From Udeniomyces pyricola (Eukaryota; Basidiomycota; Tremellomycetes; Cystofilobasidiales; Mrakiaceae): a DNA stretch of 64,000 nucleotides. Positions within the stretch are counted from its first letter, which is position 1. Each line of letters opens with the position of its first letter. Below, in pieces: positions 42,476 to 54,756 of the stretch. The notes below the pieces were generated by a model, which was given only the letters and a program-made list of their open reading frames with translations, was not told the origin of the DNA and did no database searches. The stretch covers positions 118,100 through 182,099 of the forward strand of contig BCIK01000034.1 of assembly GCA_039545295.1 (NCBI GenBank). Direction: 5' to 3'. The position numbers and the translations under genes are program-made.

Positions 42476-44631
42476 ATGCCCATCGCCGTCGCCACCCCTG
42501 TCTCGCAACCCGCAACTCAGACACCACTCAAGCCGACTGCCGTCTCTGCCGCATCGTCTCCGTCATCAAGCTGGAAAGCCGAGCTCGCTTCCAAAGGTAT
42601 GATCACCTTGCTTTTCCATTGAGGATCTTGTCCCAATCCGCGGGTTGGCAGATTGCCATACTAGTTGGCTGGTAGTCAAGCAGGCCAGCTGTTTGAGTGG
42701 CAATCTTGCGCATGCTGGTCGCTCTCGCCATGCGTGCTCCGACTGATCCCCTTTATTGGCCGACCTTATCGACCCCGTCCATCTTGCAGGCTATGTTGTC
42801 GTCCCCAGTGCTATCTCCTCTGCGTCAGCTCGGTCATACGTCTCTCGAGCGCACGATTGGCTTGAGTCTTTCGGACTGGGATACGATCGCGCCAAGCCCG
42901 AGACGTTCGATCTTGGCCAGCTGCCCGTCACTTACCGAGGTGGGCTTTACAAAGATTATGGCCTGGCCCACGAGCAATTCCTCTGGGACATCAGGTGCGT
43001 CAGCATCCTCTCTTTCTACACACAAAGGGTCCATCCATCTGTCTTTGCCTGCGCTTCCTCTCGGATGCTTGGGATTGGTGAACAGCCGGATTGAAAGAAA
43101 TGCGACGATGGATGGACGGATCGGACTTTCTTCGGCGACGAGCGAAACGCCCATCCCGGCCGCTGCTCTTCCCTTCGATTCTTGCTGACCGTGCCTCACG
43201 AATGACCTCGACGTTGCAGACAAGAGCCCGGGGTGATTGATGCGTTTGCTGAGGTTTGGTCGACGAAAGAGTTACTCGTGTCGTTTGGTAAGTGCCTTGT
43301 GGCATCGGACATTGTCGTGCAGCCGGCTTTATCTCGGGCTCAGCGGGCTGATCGATGATCTCTCTGCCCCAACGGTCGGCTATCGCGCGTTGTTTCCTTC
43401 CGCGTTTGTGGTCTGTTCCCTGTTCTTCCTTCTTAGATGGTGCCAACTTTTCCGTCCCTCTCCCCCAGAACGAGACCAACAAGGACATCTTCAAGCCTTG
43501 GCCTCACGTAGACCAGTCAGTCCATGCTTTCCATCACCGCTCCCTCGAGCTCGCACGTCATCTCGGTCGTCGGCCGACTGTATCACGCCATCGATTCCAA
43601 GCTGCATACTTATGTCGAAGCGCTTCTTTACGTTCCCTTTGAATCGTTCCGTGCTGATGTTTATCATCTGCCGATCTTTGGCGCTTTGCCCATCCTTCTT
43701 CGGCAATCATGTCATATGACGTCCTCGGCTTTCCTCCTGGTCAGATCGCCTACTCGACAGTTCATGCACTGCGTGCAGGGCATCGTCAACCTCGCCCCAA
43801 ACGGACCCAACGATGGCGGTTTGATGGTGCTCAAGGGTTCCATGCAGCATTTCAACGAGCTTTTTGCCCGTTTCGACCATGAGAAGCCTGCTGAGGGATG
43901 GAGGACTGAGGACTGGTTCCATCACTCGCCTGACGTACGTTTACGCCAACATGTCCACACAAACCATCATCTACCCAGCTTCAGCGGTCCGATGTCTGAT
44001 TGTTCGTGCAGTCTGTGCTTACTGTTCCTGTATATTGTGTCCCTTGCAGATGATTAAATGGCTCATTGAGGAGAAAGGCTGCACTTGGGAGAAGGTCTGC
44101 GCTGGCGAGGGCGATCTCATTCTCTGGGACTCGCGAACGGTTCACTACGGTGCTGTCCCGTTGGAGAGCACCGCCAGGATGGCGACCTGTAAGTTCACCC
44201 TAAGCATGCATGTTGTCTCGCGTGATTTGGAACTCTCGCATGGTTTGGAACTGACAATCCACTTGTGTTGGGGTGCCCTTCATGTCATACAGATGTTTGC
44301 TACAAGCCTGCATCCCTCATGACTCCTCAGGACCTCGCTCGAAAGCAGGCTGCGTTTGAGACGCAAACTGGCACTGTGAGTACCGCTTAGCAGGCCAGCT
44401 GATACTCTCTACGTCTTGAGGCTCTCTGTCTGACACGGCTATTCATCACCCCCTGTGGCACCCCGACAGACCCACGACCCGGTTTCATTCAGAACTATTC
44501 CAGGGGACAAGGCGCCACTCCGACCTGATGGCACCCCTGACGCTGCTTGGCTTTCTGGCCGAAACCTGCCGCAGAAGAGAGCAGTTTTGAGTGATGTCGG
44601 CCTCAGGTTGGCTGGTGTCTTGCCGTATTAA
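42476..44631 (+). CDS. PhyH-like 2-oxoglutarate/Fe(II) dioxygenase
   Basis: Cytosolic-looking dioxygenase of the phytanoyl-CoA hydroxylase superfamily. Spliced parts in order: MPIAVATPVSQPATQTPLK leader, GYVVVPSAISSASARSYVSRAHDWLESFGLGYD, ITYRGGLYKDYGLAHEQFLWDIR-type segment, DAFAEVWSTKELLVSF, and NKDIFKPWPHVDQ with the H-x-D iron ligands. Next are HCVQGIVNLAPNGPNDGGLMVLKGSMQHF, GDLILWDSRTVHYG with the distal histidine, and RMATYVCYKPASLMT with the 2-oxoglutarate-binding arginine region. The C-terminus ends RLAGVLPY at TAA 44629-44631. Introns are short and regular. Fungal members act on varied small molecules; the substrate here cannot be told. It lies directly upstream of a copper transporter gene, without shared regulation evident. 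Confidence 0.85.
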
Positions 44632-45160
44632 CGATCGTGCCACGTTGCGACCCAGCCGCCCGACGACTCGTTTACTTTGTTGCTTGATTTCCTGTTCTGT
44701 GACTTTCCTTTGTTTTCATACCACCTAGCTTTGTGCTCTTCGGCTGTGCCGTCTCCTTGATTTCTTTGGCCGACCTTAGGCCTCTACATTCGTTTCCAAT
44801 CTGCTTTTTGCTGTTTCCATATGATTATCTTGTTACGAGACGCCCGACCAACGTGAAGAAACAGATTACAGAAGTCCAAGAACGTCAGTACCGTGGGGTA
44901 ATCTGTCAGGGTAATGTCGGGTCATGATACATTAGATAATCGCGAAATATATCATAGAGGTTGGGATATGAACAATGGCTGTGCTGGGCTGTGCCTGACG
45001 CCGATCGATCAGCTGTGGGCTAACCTGTTCTTGCGATGGTTGCAAGTTCGGACCTTCCCGTTCGACCATCGACCATATCTCTCCCCCCGTCCTCAGCTCC
45101 CTCTCTTTTACCAGCACCGGTTCTACCTGCTTCGCCTTCACGCTCCCTTCCCTTCCAGCA
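44632..45160. promoter_or_regulatory. Upstream region of Ctr copper transporter gene
   Basis: 529 bp. The first half is T/C-rich 3' flank of the PhyH-like gene. Around 44970-45020 there is a cluster of GCTG cores (GGCTGTGCTGGGCTGTGC and CAGCTGTGGG) flanked by GATCGATC. GCTG is the core of copper-signalling elements in fission yeast, so this is a possible metal-response region; unproven here. The leader just before the ATG is C/T-rich. Confidence 0.35.
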
Positions 45161-46305
45161 ATGGACCACGGCAGTAGCTCTCACGGGTCCCACGACATGC
45201 CCGACATGCCAGGCATGTCCTCGTGTTCGGTCAGTGCGATGCAATGGCCCGTCCCTGCAAGGTTCCCCGGAGTCAATGCTGACGCACTCCATCGCACTCA
45301 TCTCCTGATACAGATGGCGATGCTTTGGAACTGGAATGTCAAAGGTGCGCCACAGATAGTTCATACCGTTAGTCTGGCATGGCGTCAATGTCCGCAAATG
45401 ACCTGCTGATGGGTTCATCCGTCTTTTCCGCACGTTTGGACTGCGCTTCGCAAGACACATGCGTCGTGTTCGAGTCCTGGCATATCACTTCCAACATGAG
45501 CATGGTCTTTTCCTGGTAGGTTTGTCACCGCGAGTGGGTACGATCTCAGAGAATGAGCTTCATTGCTAATCGATTTCGACTCTCGCTCATCACTGATCTC
45601 GACTGTCATACCGGTCTCGTAGTCTTCTCATCGTCCTCTTTTCCTTTGGGTACGAAGCGCTTCAAGCCCGTTCGCGAGCGTATGACAGAAGGCTGGCAAA
45701 CTCCATGATCGCCAATCTGGGGGGCGCTAACGGTCGCGATGGGGAACGTAGTGGAAGAAGCTCACCCACGCCTGGCACATTGGCAGGACACACCATGGGG
45801 ACCATGTTCGTCTTACATCGTTCCACATACGTTGAGTCTTGGTTTGGTGTCAGCAGGTGATCTCCCAGGCGTGATGACTAACGAGCCAAACAATTTCGTC
45901 ATAGATTTGCTCTCCCGCCATCAGTCAGGGTCTTGAGAGCGCTCAATTACGCCCTTTCTGTCTTTGTTTCGTTCATGCTGATGTTGATCTTCATGACTTA
46001 CAACGTGAGTGAGATAACCTTCGTAAAGGATAGTCGAAGGAAGAGATCGATCTCCATGACTCTCATGTGTCACTACTGACGCTCTCCACGTTTTGTTTGA
46101 GGCACTGTAGGGTTATCTGATCGGGGCTGTCGTTCTCGGAGCGGCCATTGGGCATTGGGCCTACCAGGGGCATGTCGACCCTGTGTGAGTCATCTACTAA
46201 TCTCGCGTTCACCATGATCAAACGCTGATCCCAAGTTTTGGTCTTGGTCTTTTCAGAGCAATGTTGGGAGGAGGTACGACGACCAAGGGCCTAGCCTGCC
46301 ACTGA
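45161..46305 (+). CDS. CTR: Ctr-family high-affinity copper transporter
   Basis: Plasma-membrane Cu(I) importer that works as a trimer. Exons 45161-45229, 45314-45344 and 45455-45515 are followed by further short exons. The N-terminus is Met/His-rich (MDHGSSSHGSHDMPDMPGMSSCSMAMLWNW), the extracellular copper-scavenging region. TM1 follows CVVFESWHITSNMSMVF (MxM motif). LLIVLFSFGYEALQ gives the TM1 end, a long polar loop (SRAYDRRLANSMIANLGG...), then TM2 and TM3: NYALSVFVSFMLMLIFMTYN and GYLIGAVVLGAAIGHWAYQG with the GxxxG trimer motif. The MxxxM copper gate appears in the TM2 sequence SFMLMLIFMTYN. The C-terminus ends GLACH at TGA 46303-46305. Length about 200 residues. Confidence 0.9.
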
Positions 46306-46661
46306 GTACTCGACCGCGTCTCAGGTGGCATCGGTGTATCAGGCTAGAACAGTTGCGCAGGTAAACTCAAAGGGTGAGGTTCGTTTAGATTTAAAAGATG
46401 AGTATCAGAGACGTTTTAGTTTGAGTTCAACATCGAGAAAGCAAATAGAAGAAAACCATGCAAGCAAAATAAGAAGAAAAGGCTGAATCTGGGGCGACAG
46501 CAACGAGAAAAAGCAAGAAGGCGCGGGCTGCAAGAAGAAAACAATTGACTAAAGTTGCACACAGGAGAAGAGAGAGCGAATCGAAGATGAATGCAAGTCG
46601 ATGGAAGGCATCAAGAGGTTAAGAAGGAACCAGGCCACTGAAGTAACCAGCCGTATCGTGT
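46306..46661. other. Convergent intergenic region between Ctr and coiled-coil genes
   Basis: 356 bp. From about 46400 to 46600 the plus strand is A/G-rich (pyrimidine-rich in the leftward transcript), as expected for the coiled-coil gene's 3' untranslated region. No gene. Confidence 0.5.
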
Positions 46662-49600
46662 CTAGAAGGTGGTCGAATCGTCAGACTCGGCGTGGGAAGC
46701 AAACGAAGCGTTCCGAGAGTGACCATTCGAGAGGTCGGCGCCCGCTCCTTCGCCGTCGTACCGGAAGCTAGTCTCTGAGAGGTGTGATTCGACCGAGGGA
46801 GACCGGGACAGGTTAGAGACGTCATGGGCACGGTGCGCCAAGTCATCATGCAGGCTTTCGATCTTATCCTGGAGGCGAGCGTTCTCTCGAGCAAGCTCCT
46901 GGGCTTCCTGCTCGTTGAGCTTGACGCTAAGCTGAAGGCTATGAGCCGCGGTTTCGGCATCGTCCTTTGCTTTGGAGGTATCGATAAGTTGCTGGCGGAT
47001 GCGTTCGAGTTCGCTGCAAAGATGAGAGAAGGCAAAATGTATTGCTATGTATCAGCATCAACTCAACCGTAGCGGAGATAAGACAGGAAGCATTCCAACG
47101 AGACCCTCACTCTTCAAGGTCAGTGACTCTGAAAGTATGAATGAAAGATTGGCCACATATCAGCATCCACAGAATCTGACCGGAACGCAAGGCCAAGAAG
47201 GAACCCAGACTACTGACTTCTTCATGTGTGTTTCTGGGAGCGAGGACAAAGGCGAGTCAAACGAGACTGGGGTACGAGGACTGGCCGGTGGGCTGCGAGT
47301 AGACTGAGCGAGTTTTGTCAAAGCTAAACGACACATGAACAAATGCCGAAGTCAATTTCACCGTTTGTCCGATTATGGAGGCAGCGTAAGAGATCTAACT
47401 CACCTCGGCCTTTCTCTTCTCTCTCCTTCTCGAGCTGGTCTCTAACCTGCCTCATCTCATCCTGAGCCTGCTGAACCAGCCTTTCTCCCTCCTCTCTGAC
47501 GTTTTGAACCTCTGTGACGCGTCCCTTGCTCGCCTCTTCAAGATCTCGATCCAACCTTGCCCTTAGGTTTTCGATCTCCTCGAGCAGGGAACCTTTGGTG
47601 AGAGCGGCCATTTCTTTCGTCGATTCGAGATCCTCTTGCAAGCTTCGAATGAGCGAGGCGGTCTCATCAGAGGCAGCGGGCGTCGTCACGGCTACAGCGT
47701 CGATCTCCTTTGTTGCAGCAATGAGGAGGTCCGATTTTTCGGCAAGCTGAGCCTTGAGGTCCTCAACCTCGGACGAAAGCGTTTGCGTGGTTTCTTTGGC
47801 CTTGTTCAAATCTTCCTTGTAGGCTATCAACCCAGCAAAAAAAAAAAAAAAACATACACACGGATTCAATGAAACGACCAATAATGCGTCTGAACAATTG
47901 GTATTGCGAACTCACCTGCAAGATCTAGAGTAAGCGTGCCAAACATATTCGAGTGATCGGCCTTGAGGCTAGCTTCGGTTGTCTGATGGCTCGTCAAGAT
48001 AGCCTCAATTTCGCTCTTGTGAGCGTTACTGTAGAGCAAAATAACATTGCCAAAGTGTATGTCAACGTATGATTCAGAATCCAATCTGAAACATGTTCGG
48101 ACAAGGCGAGGTCATGAAGCTGGCCACGTACCGAAGTTGCTCGATCGTCTCTTCGTAGTCAACTCGGAGGCTCTTGAGTTCAGACACGTGCTCGGAACCC
48201 GCTTCATGCTTGGCTGTAGTGGTGGCTTGTGTTAGCTCTCGCGAATGTGAAGTCTTGACGTCTTCCAGTTCGGATGCATGCTTGGCAGAGAGAGTCTTTA
48301 AAGCAACCGAACAATATATGTTGGTCAACTGAACCACAGAGCACGGTGGGTAGCTCCCAAAAACCGTGGGACCTGAACGGTCCAAATATTCACAACGTAC
48401 CTCGAGTTCAGACTGTAATTGCTCCTTCTCCTGCTTCTGCGCCTCCACCGTAGCTTGAAGACCATCGAGTTTGGAGCGCAAAGCTTCCTCCTTTTCCGCC
48501 AGAGCAGCGTCGTTTGTCTGAGAAGCGTCGGCTTGGGCGCGAGTGAAAGCTTCGGTGAGTTCGTCCGAATGCTGAGAGCGAATGGTGGAAATAGCTTCAT
48601 CGTGAGCCTCATCCCGAGCCGCGAGCGTCGCCTGAAGAAAGGTATACGGGATTTACAATGGCGTGATTAGTCAGGAAGCTTTCTCTTCAGACCCATGGAC
48701 CATAATCAAGATTGCACCTTATGTTCCTGACTAATACGCTGCAATTCGATCTCGCCCTCTGACTGTCGAGCATCTAGCTCTCCTTTAATAGTGTCGAGCT
48801 CTTGTTGTTTAGCCGAGATCTGGGCATCTCTTTCGTCTTGTTCGATGCGGAGTTGAGCGGTGAGCGAATCGATCTTGGACTGGAGGTCAGCAACAAGAGC
48901 TTGGCGAGATGATGAAAGAGCCAGCGTCTCCTCCTTAATTTCCTGTGCAGATTAGGATGCCAGAAACACCGTCAGCTGTGTTCCAACGTCAAAGGACGTA
49001 ACACGTCCGAACAAGAAAAAGGAGAGACAGGATGACGAAGCCAATTCAAGATTTACCTCCATCTCGGATCGAACCCTGACTAGGCTTTCTCTAGCCACCT
49101 CAGCTTCCTCGACCGCAGCGGCTACCCGAGCATTAGCGGCCTGATACGTGAGACACAACCAGCGTGCATGAGCTCGCGAGCAACGTATCGATTTCAGCCC
49201 AGGTTCGAGTAACAGCGCAACCGCACTTACCTCGATTTCCTGCTCAATCTCTTTTCCACGATCGCCACCAGCTGAAGCAGCCTGCTGGACCTCCTGCAAT
49301 TCTGCACTCAGCTCTTCGATCTTCTGCTCCAGAGCACTCTTTTGCTCGTCTTTGCCCCTTCCCTCCTCTTGCAATCGCTCGTGCTCCTCCCCAAGCAGCC
49401 GGAACCTCTCCTGTAATTCCACGTGCTTGCTCAGACCTTCAGCAAGGACTCCATCCCTCTCCTCACCTTCGGCTCTAGCTCGCTCGAGAAGCTCACGCAA
49501 CGTCTCGAGCTGATCTTGGACTGCCCGGATCTCCTCCTCTTTTTCAGCAACGACTGCAGACACCGCCTTTTCAGAAAACGATGAGGATTGAGACTTGAGG

Positions 49601-51417
49601 TCTGACAGCTCCGAATTGAGGGTTTCGATTTTAGACCGGAGAGACGCAACCTCTTGGCCGAGAGAGTCGGCCTCGACTTGGGCAGAACTGTTGGTGGCGA
49701 GGGCGGACGCAAGATCTGCTCGGAGAGTTTCAAGTTCGGCTTCCTTGGCGGCCAGCTGATCGGTCTGCTGGGATAGAATCCCACGGAGGTCGTTGAGCTC
49801 GGAAGTGAGGTTGGCGATCTTGATGAATTGATAGGCAAAGCGCGATCACGAGTCAGCGAAACCGTTCTATATCGTTGCGGACCTTGGGTCAAGGGAGACT
49901 GGACGTACTCTGTCTTCAAGTTCCTTTCGTCCTTCGGGCTTTTTGACTCCATTTACACCTCCACCCGACGAAGAACTGACGCTAGGTGTGAGCCCACCAT
50001 TGGTGGTGGGTACTCTGGCCCTGACTGTGGTCGTAGGCGCCCGGGTGCTAGGAAGAGTCGATACCGATAGACTCTGCCGAGCGTGACCTGGTCGGGGACG
50101 TTCGATGCTCGCAGGCGTGGTCGATGCGGGCGGTGAGGCCTTCTTGACAGAGGTAGCCGATGTGGTGGGAGCGATGGAAGACCGAGGTCGTGTCAGGGGG
50201 CGAATGCTCTGAGCAGCAGCGGTTCCGTTAGCCTTTGGAGCGGCCGAGGCCGAAGCAGTTGAAACCAGTGGTCTAGAAGAAGAGGGAGGCGCCATAGATG
50301 TCCTGCTGTGCCGATGCAAAGAAAGTGCCCACTTCAGTCTCCAAACGAAACCGTCCGCAGTGATCCCAAATTCAGGTCCGACTAAAGAGGGGGTGAGGAG
50401 GAGGAGGAGGGGGGGATACTTACGTCCGTGCGCTTGTCGTAGAGGTCGTGGTGGCCGTAGCTCGAGCAGGAGCAGCTCGACTTGTCGAAGTGGATGATCT
50501 CACCGTCGGTACCGATGGCTTGCGAGGCACGGGCACAGTAGACGGGATGGAAGTCGAAGCGGATCTCACCGGACGAGCAGCAGCTGAAGCAGCAGTCGGT
50601 CGGGTGAGCGTACTGACACGGGCGGTGGTGGCAGTTGTGGGCGGTCTAGTTACAGTAGCTAAAAGCAAAGAAAAGAGTATCATCAGCGAGAGATGAACGT
50701 GTCAGAATAGCAGGGGTCGCGACCTCTAGCCAGAACAAAGGGGGGGGGGTGTCAAGTCCGCTTGATGCTCGGTGTTTCGGGTTGCTCGCTACAGTGCTTA
50801 CATGCTGTTTTGCCATCAAGTACTCGCTTGACTCCTCCGATTGCCCCAGAGGCTACCTTTTTCACGGCTCCTCCAACGGCTGATGCTGTTGAGCTGGCAG
50901 GCTTGGCTCCCGTGGGGCCATTGGTAGGCTTGCTCCTGATCCCCTTTGACAAGTCGGTTTTGGCGTCGGACGGGGCCATCGATGAGGCGGGCGAAGTAGG
51001 GGCACTGCCTTTGGGGGCGACAGCTACAGAGGAGACAATGGGATCATCGTCATGGTCAATGCCAGCAGGTTCACTCTCGCCCAGGATGAGATCGTCGTCG
51101 TCGTGATCAGACTGCGAGATGCGCTGATCGGGGAGGGTCTCCTCGACCTTGGCCTTTTCTGGGCTATGCTCGACGTGGTCGAGATGATGTGGAGGAGGTT
51201 CCGACAGGAGCGACACGGAGTCGTCAGCGTCTTGAGATGTGTGAGCTGTGGGCTCGTGAATGGACTCAATGGGGGGAGCTAGGGGAGTCTCGGGAAGGGT
51301 CGTAGATGGGGAAACGTCGGTATGGAGAGCGTTGTCGGTAGCAAGAGCGGGAGCGGCCTCGGTGTGGTGATGACCTTGGTCGAGGTTTGAATGAGCTTCG
51401 GACAGAGAGTGGTCCAT
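46662..51417 (-). CDS. Large coiled-coil protein with acidic N-terminus and basic Ser/Thr/Pro-rich region
   Basis: Starts MDHSLSEAHSNLDQGHHHTE at 51417. About the first 200 residues are acidic and disordered (SDHDDDDLILGESE), followed by a Ser/Ala/Thr stretch. Two exons (near 50430-50660 and 49955-50310) are strongly basic and Ser/Thr/Pro/Ala-rich with many Arg, the composition of microtubule- or actin-binding linkers. The remaining exons are a long heptad coiled coil (for example SALEQKIEELSAELQEVQQ and NEQEAQELARENARLQDKIESL). The C-terminus is Ser-rich with SRSPSVESHLSETSF and ends DDSTTF at TAG 46662-46664. Estimated 1,100-1,300 residues. It is not recognised as a named family. It shares a divergent promoter with WDR8. 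An A16 run inside an intron (47837-47852) is noted. A role at the spindle pole or in vesicle tethering is speculation. Confidence 0.7.
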
Positions 51418-52020
51418 GTGGGTGAGACGATGGGATGGGGGTTGAAGTCGACTGTGATGGAGTAGGCAACAATCAGCTGAGAAACAGAAAGGGGAAAGGG
51501 AGACGGGGGAGGGCAGGCGAGGAGAGAGCCAGAGGAGTAGATTGGTGATGGATTGTTATGTGAGTGTGTATGTTGTATGTAACTTGGAATATATATGCGT
51601 GTATTATAGATATATATATGTATGTATATGTATATGTATATATGCTATACTTATTATCTGATTTGCCATCTGCAATGGGAATCCACATGCGTAGAACTTC
51701 AACCTGCAAAGTCTGTGCTCGGAAACACTCACGACGCAATGAAATATATATATATATATATATATGCTGTATACATGCAGGCATCGATCTCATCATTCCT
51801 TCACGTCCTTACTCCTTCATTCCAAGTCTACATATATATGTATATATTGATCTAAGCAGCTAGACAGATTATTCAATATTCAATCACCTTGAGCTTGAGC
51901 CTGATCAACAATATCCCCCCCGTCTGCGCCGCCTCGATTCATCTTATACTCTGCCAGCTCCCCTTTGTCATCTCTGCCTCAACGTTCGAACCCCAACCCC
52001 TTTCTCTCCTCATCCCCCGA
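51418..52020. promoter_or_regulatory. AT-rich divergent promoter of coiled-coil and WDR8 genes
   Basis: 603 bp. Long AT-dinucleotide and TATG/TATATG runs occur at about 51590-51650, 51745-51767 and 51830-51850, the longest alternating purine-pyrimidine tracts in the window; they may be TATA-like or simply AT repeats. The right end is a C/T-rich leader. No gene. Confidence 0.5.
51745..51767. repeat. (AT)n dinucleotide run
   Basis: About 11 TA units between the two divergent starts; likely length-variable. Confidence 0.85.
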
Positions 52021-54458
52021 ATGGACTTCACAGACCTCTATACCACCACCACCCAGCCAGTCTTCTCTCCGGGCTCGACCCTCATCGCCAACGCCGCCGG
52101 CACTCGCATCGTCATCCGCTCCGCCTCCACCCTCGCCCTCGTCAAGACCTTCCTCGTCCCGCCCATCCCAGGACCTACACCTCAGTCAGCTCCCTATCCG
52201 GCACCGGACATCACCCGCCTCGATTTCAGTCCAAACACAACCCGTCTCCTTGCCTTCTGTGCGAAAGCAGGCACCGCTTTCGTCTTCAACCTCGAACACG
52301 AGGGCAGTGAGGAGGAAGGTGTTGAAGCCATGCTCGAGGGCGGAGTCGAAGGACTCGTCCGGGTCGAATGGGCTAGGATCGGCAAGGGCAGAGAAGGCAA
52401 AGTGCTGCTGGCATGGAGTGAGCTTGGGGTGAGCAATCGTCTCATGGTCATGTATCGTTTGGCTTGGACGCGATTCGCCTTGGACGCGTCCCGACGACGC
52501 GTCTGAGATCTTGTATCCATCTACTGACTCGAAGCCTGCATGCGTCCAAGTCATCAGCTTCGATTGACCGTCTGGGACCTAGATAAACCTAACGATCGAA
52601 CCTATATGCAAAATTATAAGCCTATTCAACATGGTTCGTCGACGGCTGCATCACGCTTTCGCCGCTACCTCGTCCAGTTCATGCCTGTCTTGACCAGATC
52701 AGCAGTTAAGATCGCCTGACCAAAATATACACTCCCATCAGGCCACGCTTATTCGAACCTTACACATCAGTTCTACCTAGCCGAGCGCCACAATGGACGA
52801 GACTACGTTTGCGTGTACAATCCCATGGATGCTTGGGCACAAGTCTGCGTCAGTGTACCACTCCAAAGGGGCTTGAGCTTCTTATTTGGCTCTGCTGAGG
52901 CTCACACTACCTTCTTCCTCTTTTGGTACGCTCAGCGCATACCTACGGGAACTGTCAACCTTGCCGGCATCTTGCTCTCGCCCAGATCAACACATCTGGC
53001 CATCTGGGACCACGCCATCGAGGTCAGCAACCTCCACTCAGGCTCTGAGGTTCACACGACGATATCGGTCGTGCTGACTGGGTTTCACCTTGATCACTCT
53101 TTTTAGTACAAATTGTCTATTTTCCTTCCACCTTTGTCAAGCCCCTTGGCCACGCTTCCCCCGTCCTCAGCGTTGTCGCCTCAACCTTCGAAAAGTTTGC
53201 TGTCATCCCGTGCGGTCTCTACGATTTCGCCATCAAAGAACTCTTGGGAGGATACTGGCATGGGTGTTCGATGCGTAGCATGGAAGCCTGGAGGAAGTTT
53301 GCTGGCGGTAGGCGGTTGGGATGGTAAAGTCAGACTGATAGAGAGTACTAGCTGGACGGTGGAGCAAGTCTTAGAGCCTATTCGCACGGCTAATGTCGAA
53401 GTGGTCAGTCTTACTTGTTTCCTCTCTAGGATGTCAAATATCCCATGCTCACATATTCTGACCTCAGATGTTCTGGCCGCTGAACAGACTGTCTGGAAAG
53501 AGACCGACGATTGGCAGCGCGAGGCGCAAGGAAGGGGAATTGTTCAATGTGGGTCAGGTGTCCTTCTGAACCCTCAGGTCGTTGAATTTTATCCTGAGCT
53601 GATCAGTTTGCCACCTACTTTTACGATCGACTGCTTAGACCAAGCTTGCTCAACGCCGTGCATCGTTCCCTACATGCGGACTGATCCCAAAAGCCCACCT
53701 CCCAAGATGGGCGTTTGTCAGCTAGACTGGAACGTCGATGGCACACTGCTGCTTGTTCGCCTGGGTGAGCACAAACACTTGTCTATATCTTATCATACTC
53801 AACTCTCCCAATAGACATGTTGACACGTTCGCTGTCTCCGTACGCAACAGAGAACTCTCCTTCGAGCCTTTTCCTTCACCCCGTTGCGTCAACATCAACC
53901 ACTGGATCAGACTCGAATCCATCGTCATCGTCATCGTCATCGTCATCCGCCGCCAGATCTGCGACCGTCATCCTACAAAGCCACCCTATAGTTACCTCAG
54001 TTTTTCACCCTTCGCAACCGCAAAAACTTGCGATTTTGACCACGCGCCCGAACGCCCTGTTCACGTGGTCGGGGGATTGGCTCCCCGATACCGACGAATC
54101 CCTACATCTGAATCCCCAGCTATCTGCTCCGGGACAAATTGAGGGTCTGGCTGAATGTATTGGGGTGCCGACGGGCGAGGAGATGTTGGATGCGAGCTCT
54201 GCCAAGTGGGGAAGTGACGGCCAAGGGTTATGTATCGCAGAAATCCCGCAGAGTTCGGGTGGGCACAGCGGCAAGTTTTTGGTGTGCTTTGAAGTTTCTG
54301 AAGAGGAAGAACTCGCTGAATCATCCATGGATCATGTGAGAGGCTCTGTCTCCAGTCGTGCAGAGCCCGCTCTCGAGGAGAGTCTGATGCTGGAAGGAAT
54401 GAGTCTTATTGCTGAGGAGGACGAAGACACGAGTGGGTATGGTGATCGAACAACATGA
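52021..54458 (+). CDS. WDR8: WDR8/WRAP73-type WD40-repeat protein
   Basis: In fission yeast and human, WDR8 binds the coiled-coil protein Msd1/SSX2IP and helps anchor microtubule minus ends at spindle poles and centrosomes. The protein begins MDFTDLYTTTTQPVFSPGSTLIANAAGTRIVIRSASTLALVKTF, the family's first WD repeat. Later exons give LRLTVWDLDK-type text at 52560, GHAYSNLTHQFYLAERHNGRDYVCVYNPMDAW, STHLAIWDHAIEYKLSIF and GVRCVAWKPGGSLLAVGGWDGKVRLIESTSW. Then MGVCQLDWNVDGTLLLVRLDML follows and, near the end, HPIVTSVFHPSQPQKLAILTTRPNALFTWSGDWL. The C-terminus is Ser-rich and acidic, ending EDEDTSGYGDRTT at TGA 54456-54458. A TCATCG repeat at 53921-53947 encodes a serine run. Exon joints near 53470-53590 are uncertain. 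Confidence 0.85.
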
Positions 54459-54756
54459 TCCATGTGATATGAACGATCCAGCTCATGCCATGCGCTGTCG
54501 CGAAACAAGCAAAGCAAATATGAGTTGGCAGTGGCTGGCATGGTCTATGATATATGAGAACAGGTCAATTTTTGGCATGCCCAAGTAATTGATCTTGGCC
54601 GTCGATCAATCGATCTTTCGTCGCGCCAGGCTATTGGACTAGTGTTTCGATCATCGAGTCGAGTCGACTTTCGTTCAACACCCATCCCCCTCGAATTGAC
54701 CCGTCCACCCATCACCATCACCCCACTGCCCATCTGTCGTCCTCTTTTCCTTCATC

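Noticed and set aside
51560..51850. AT-repeat tracts as a possible centromere or replication origin
   Set aside because: Only short AT runs between two ordinary divergent genes; no large AT-rich core or conserved origin element visible.
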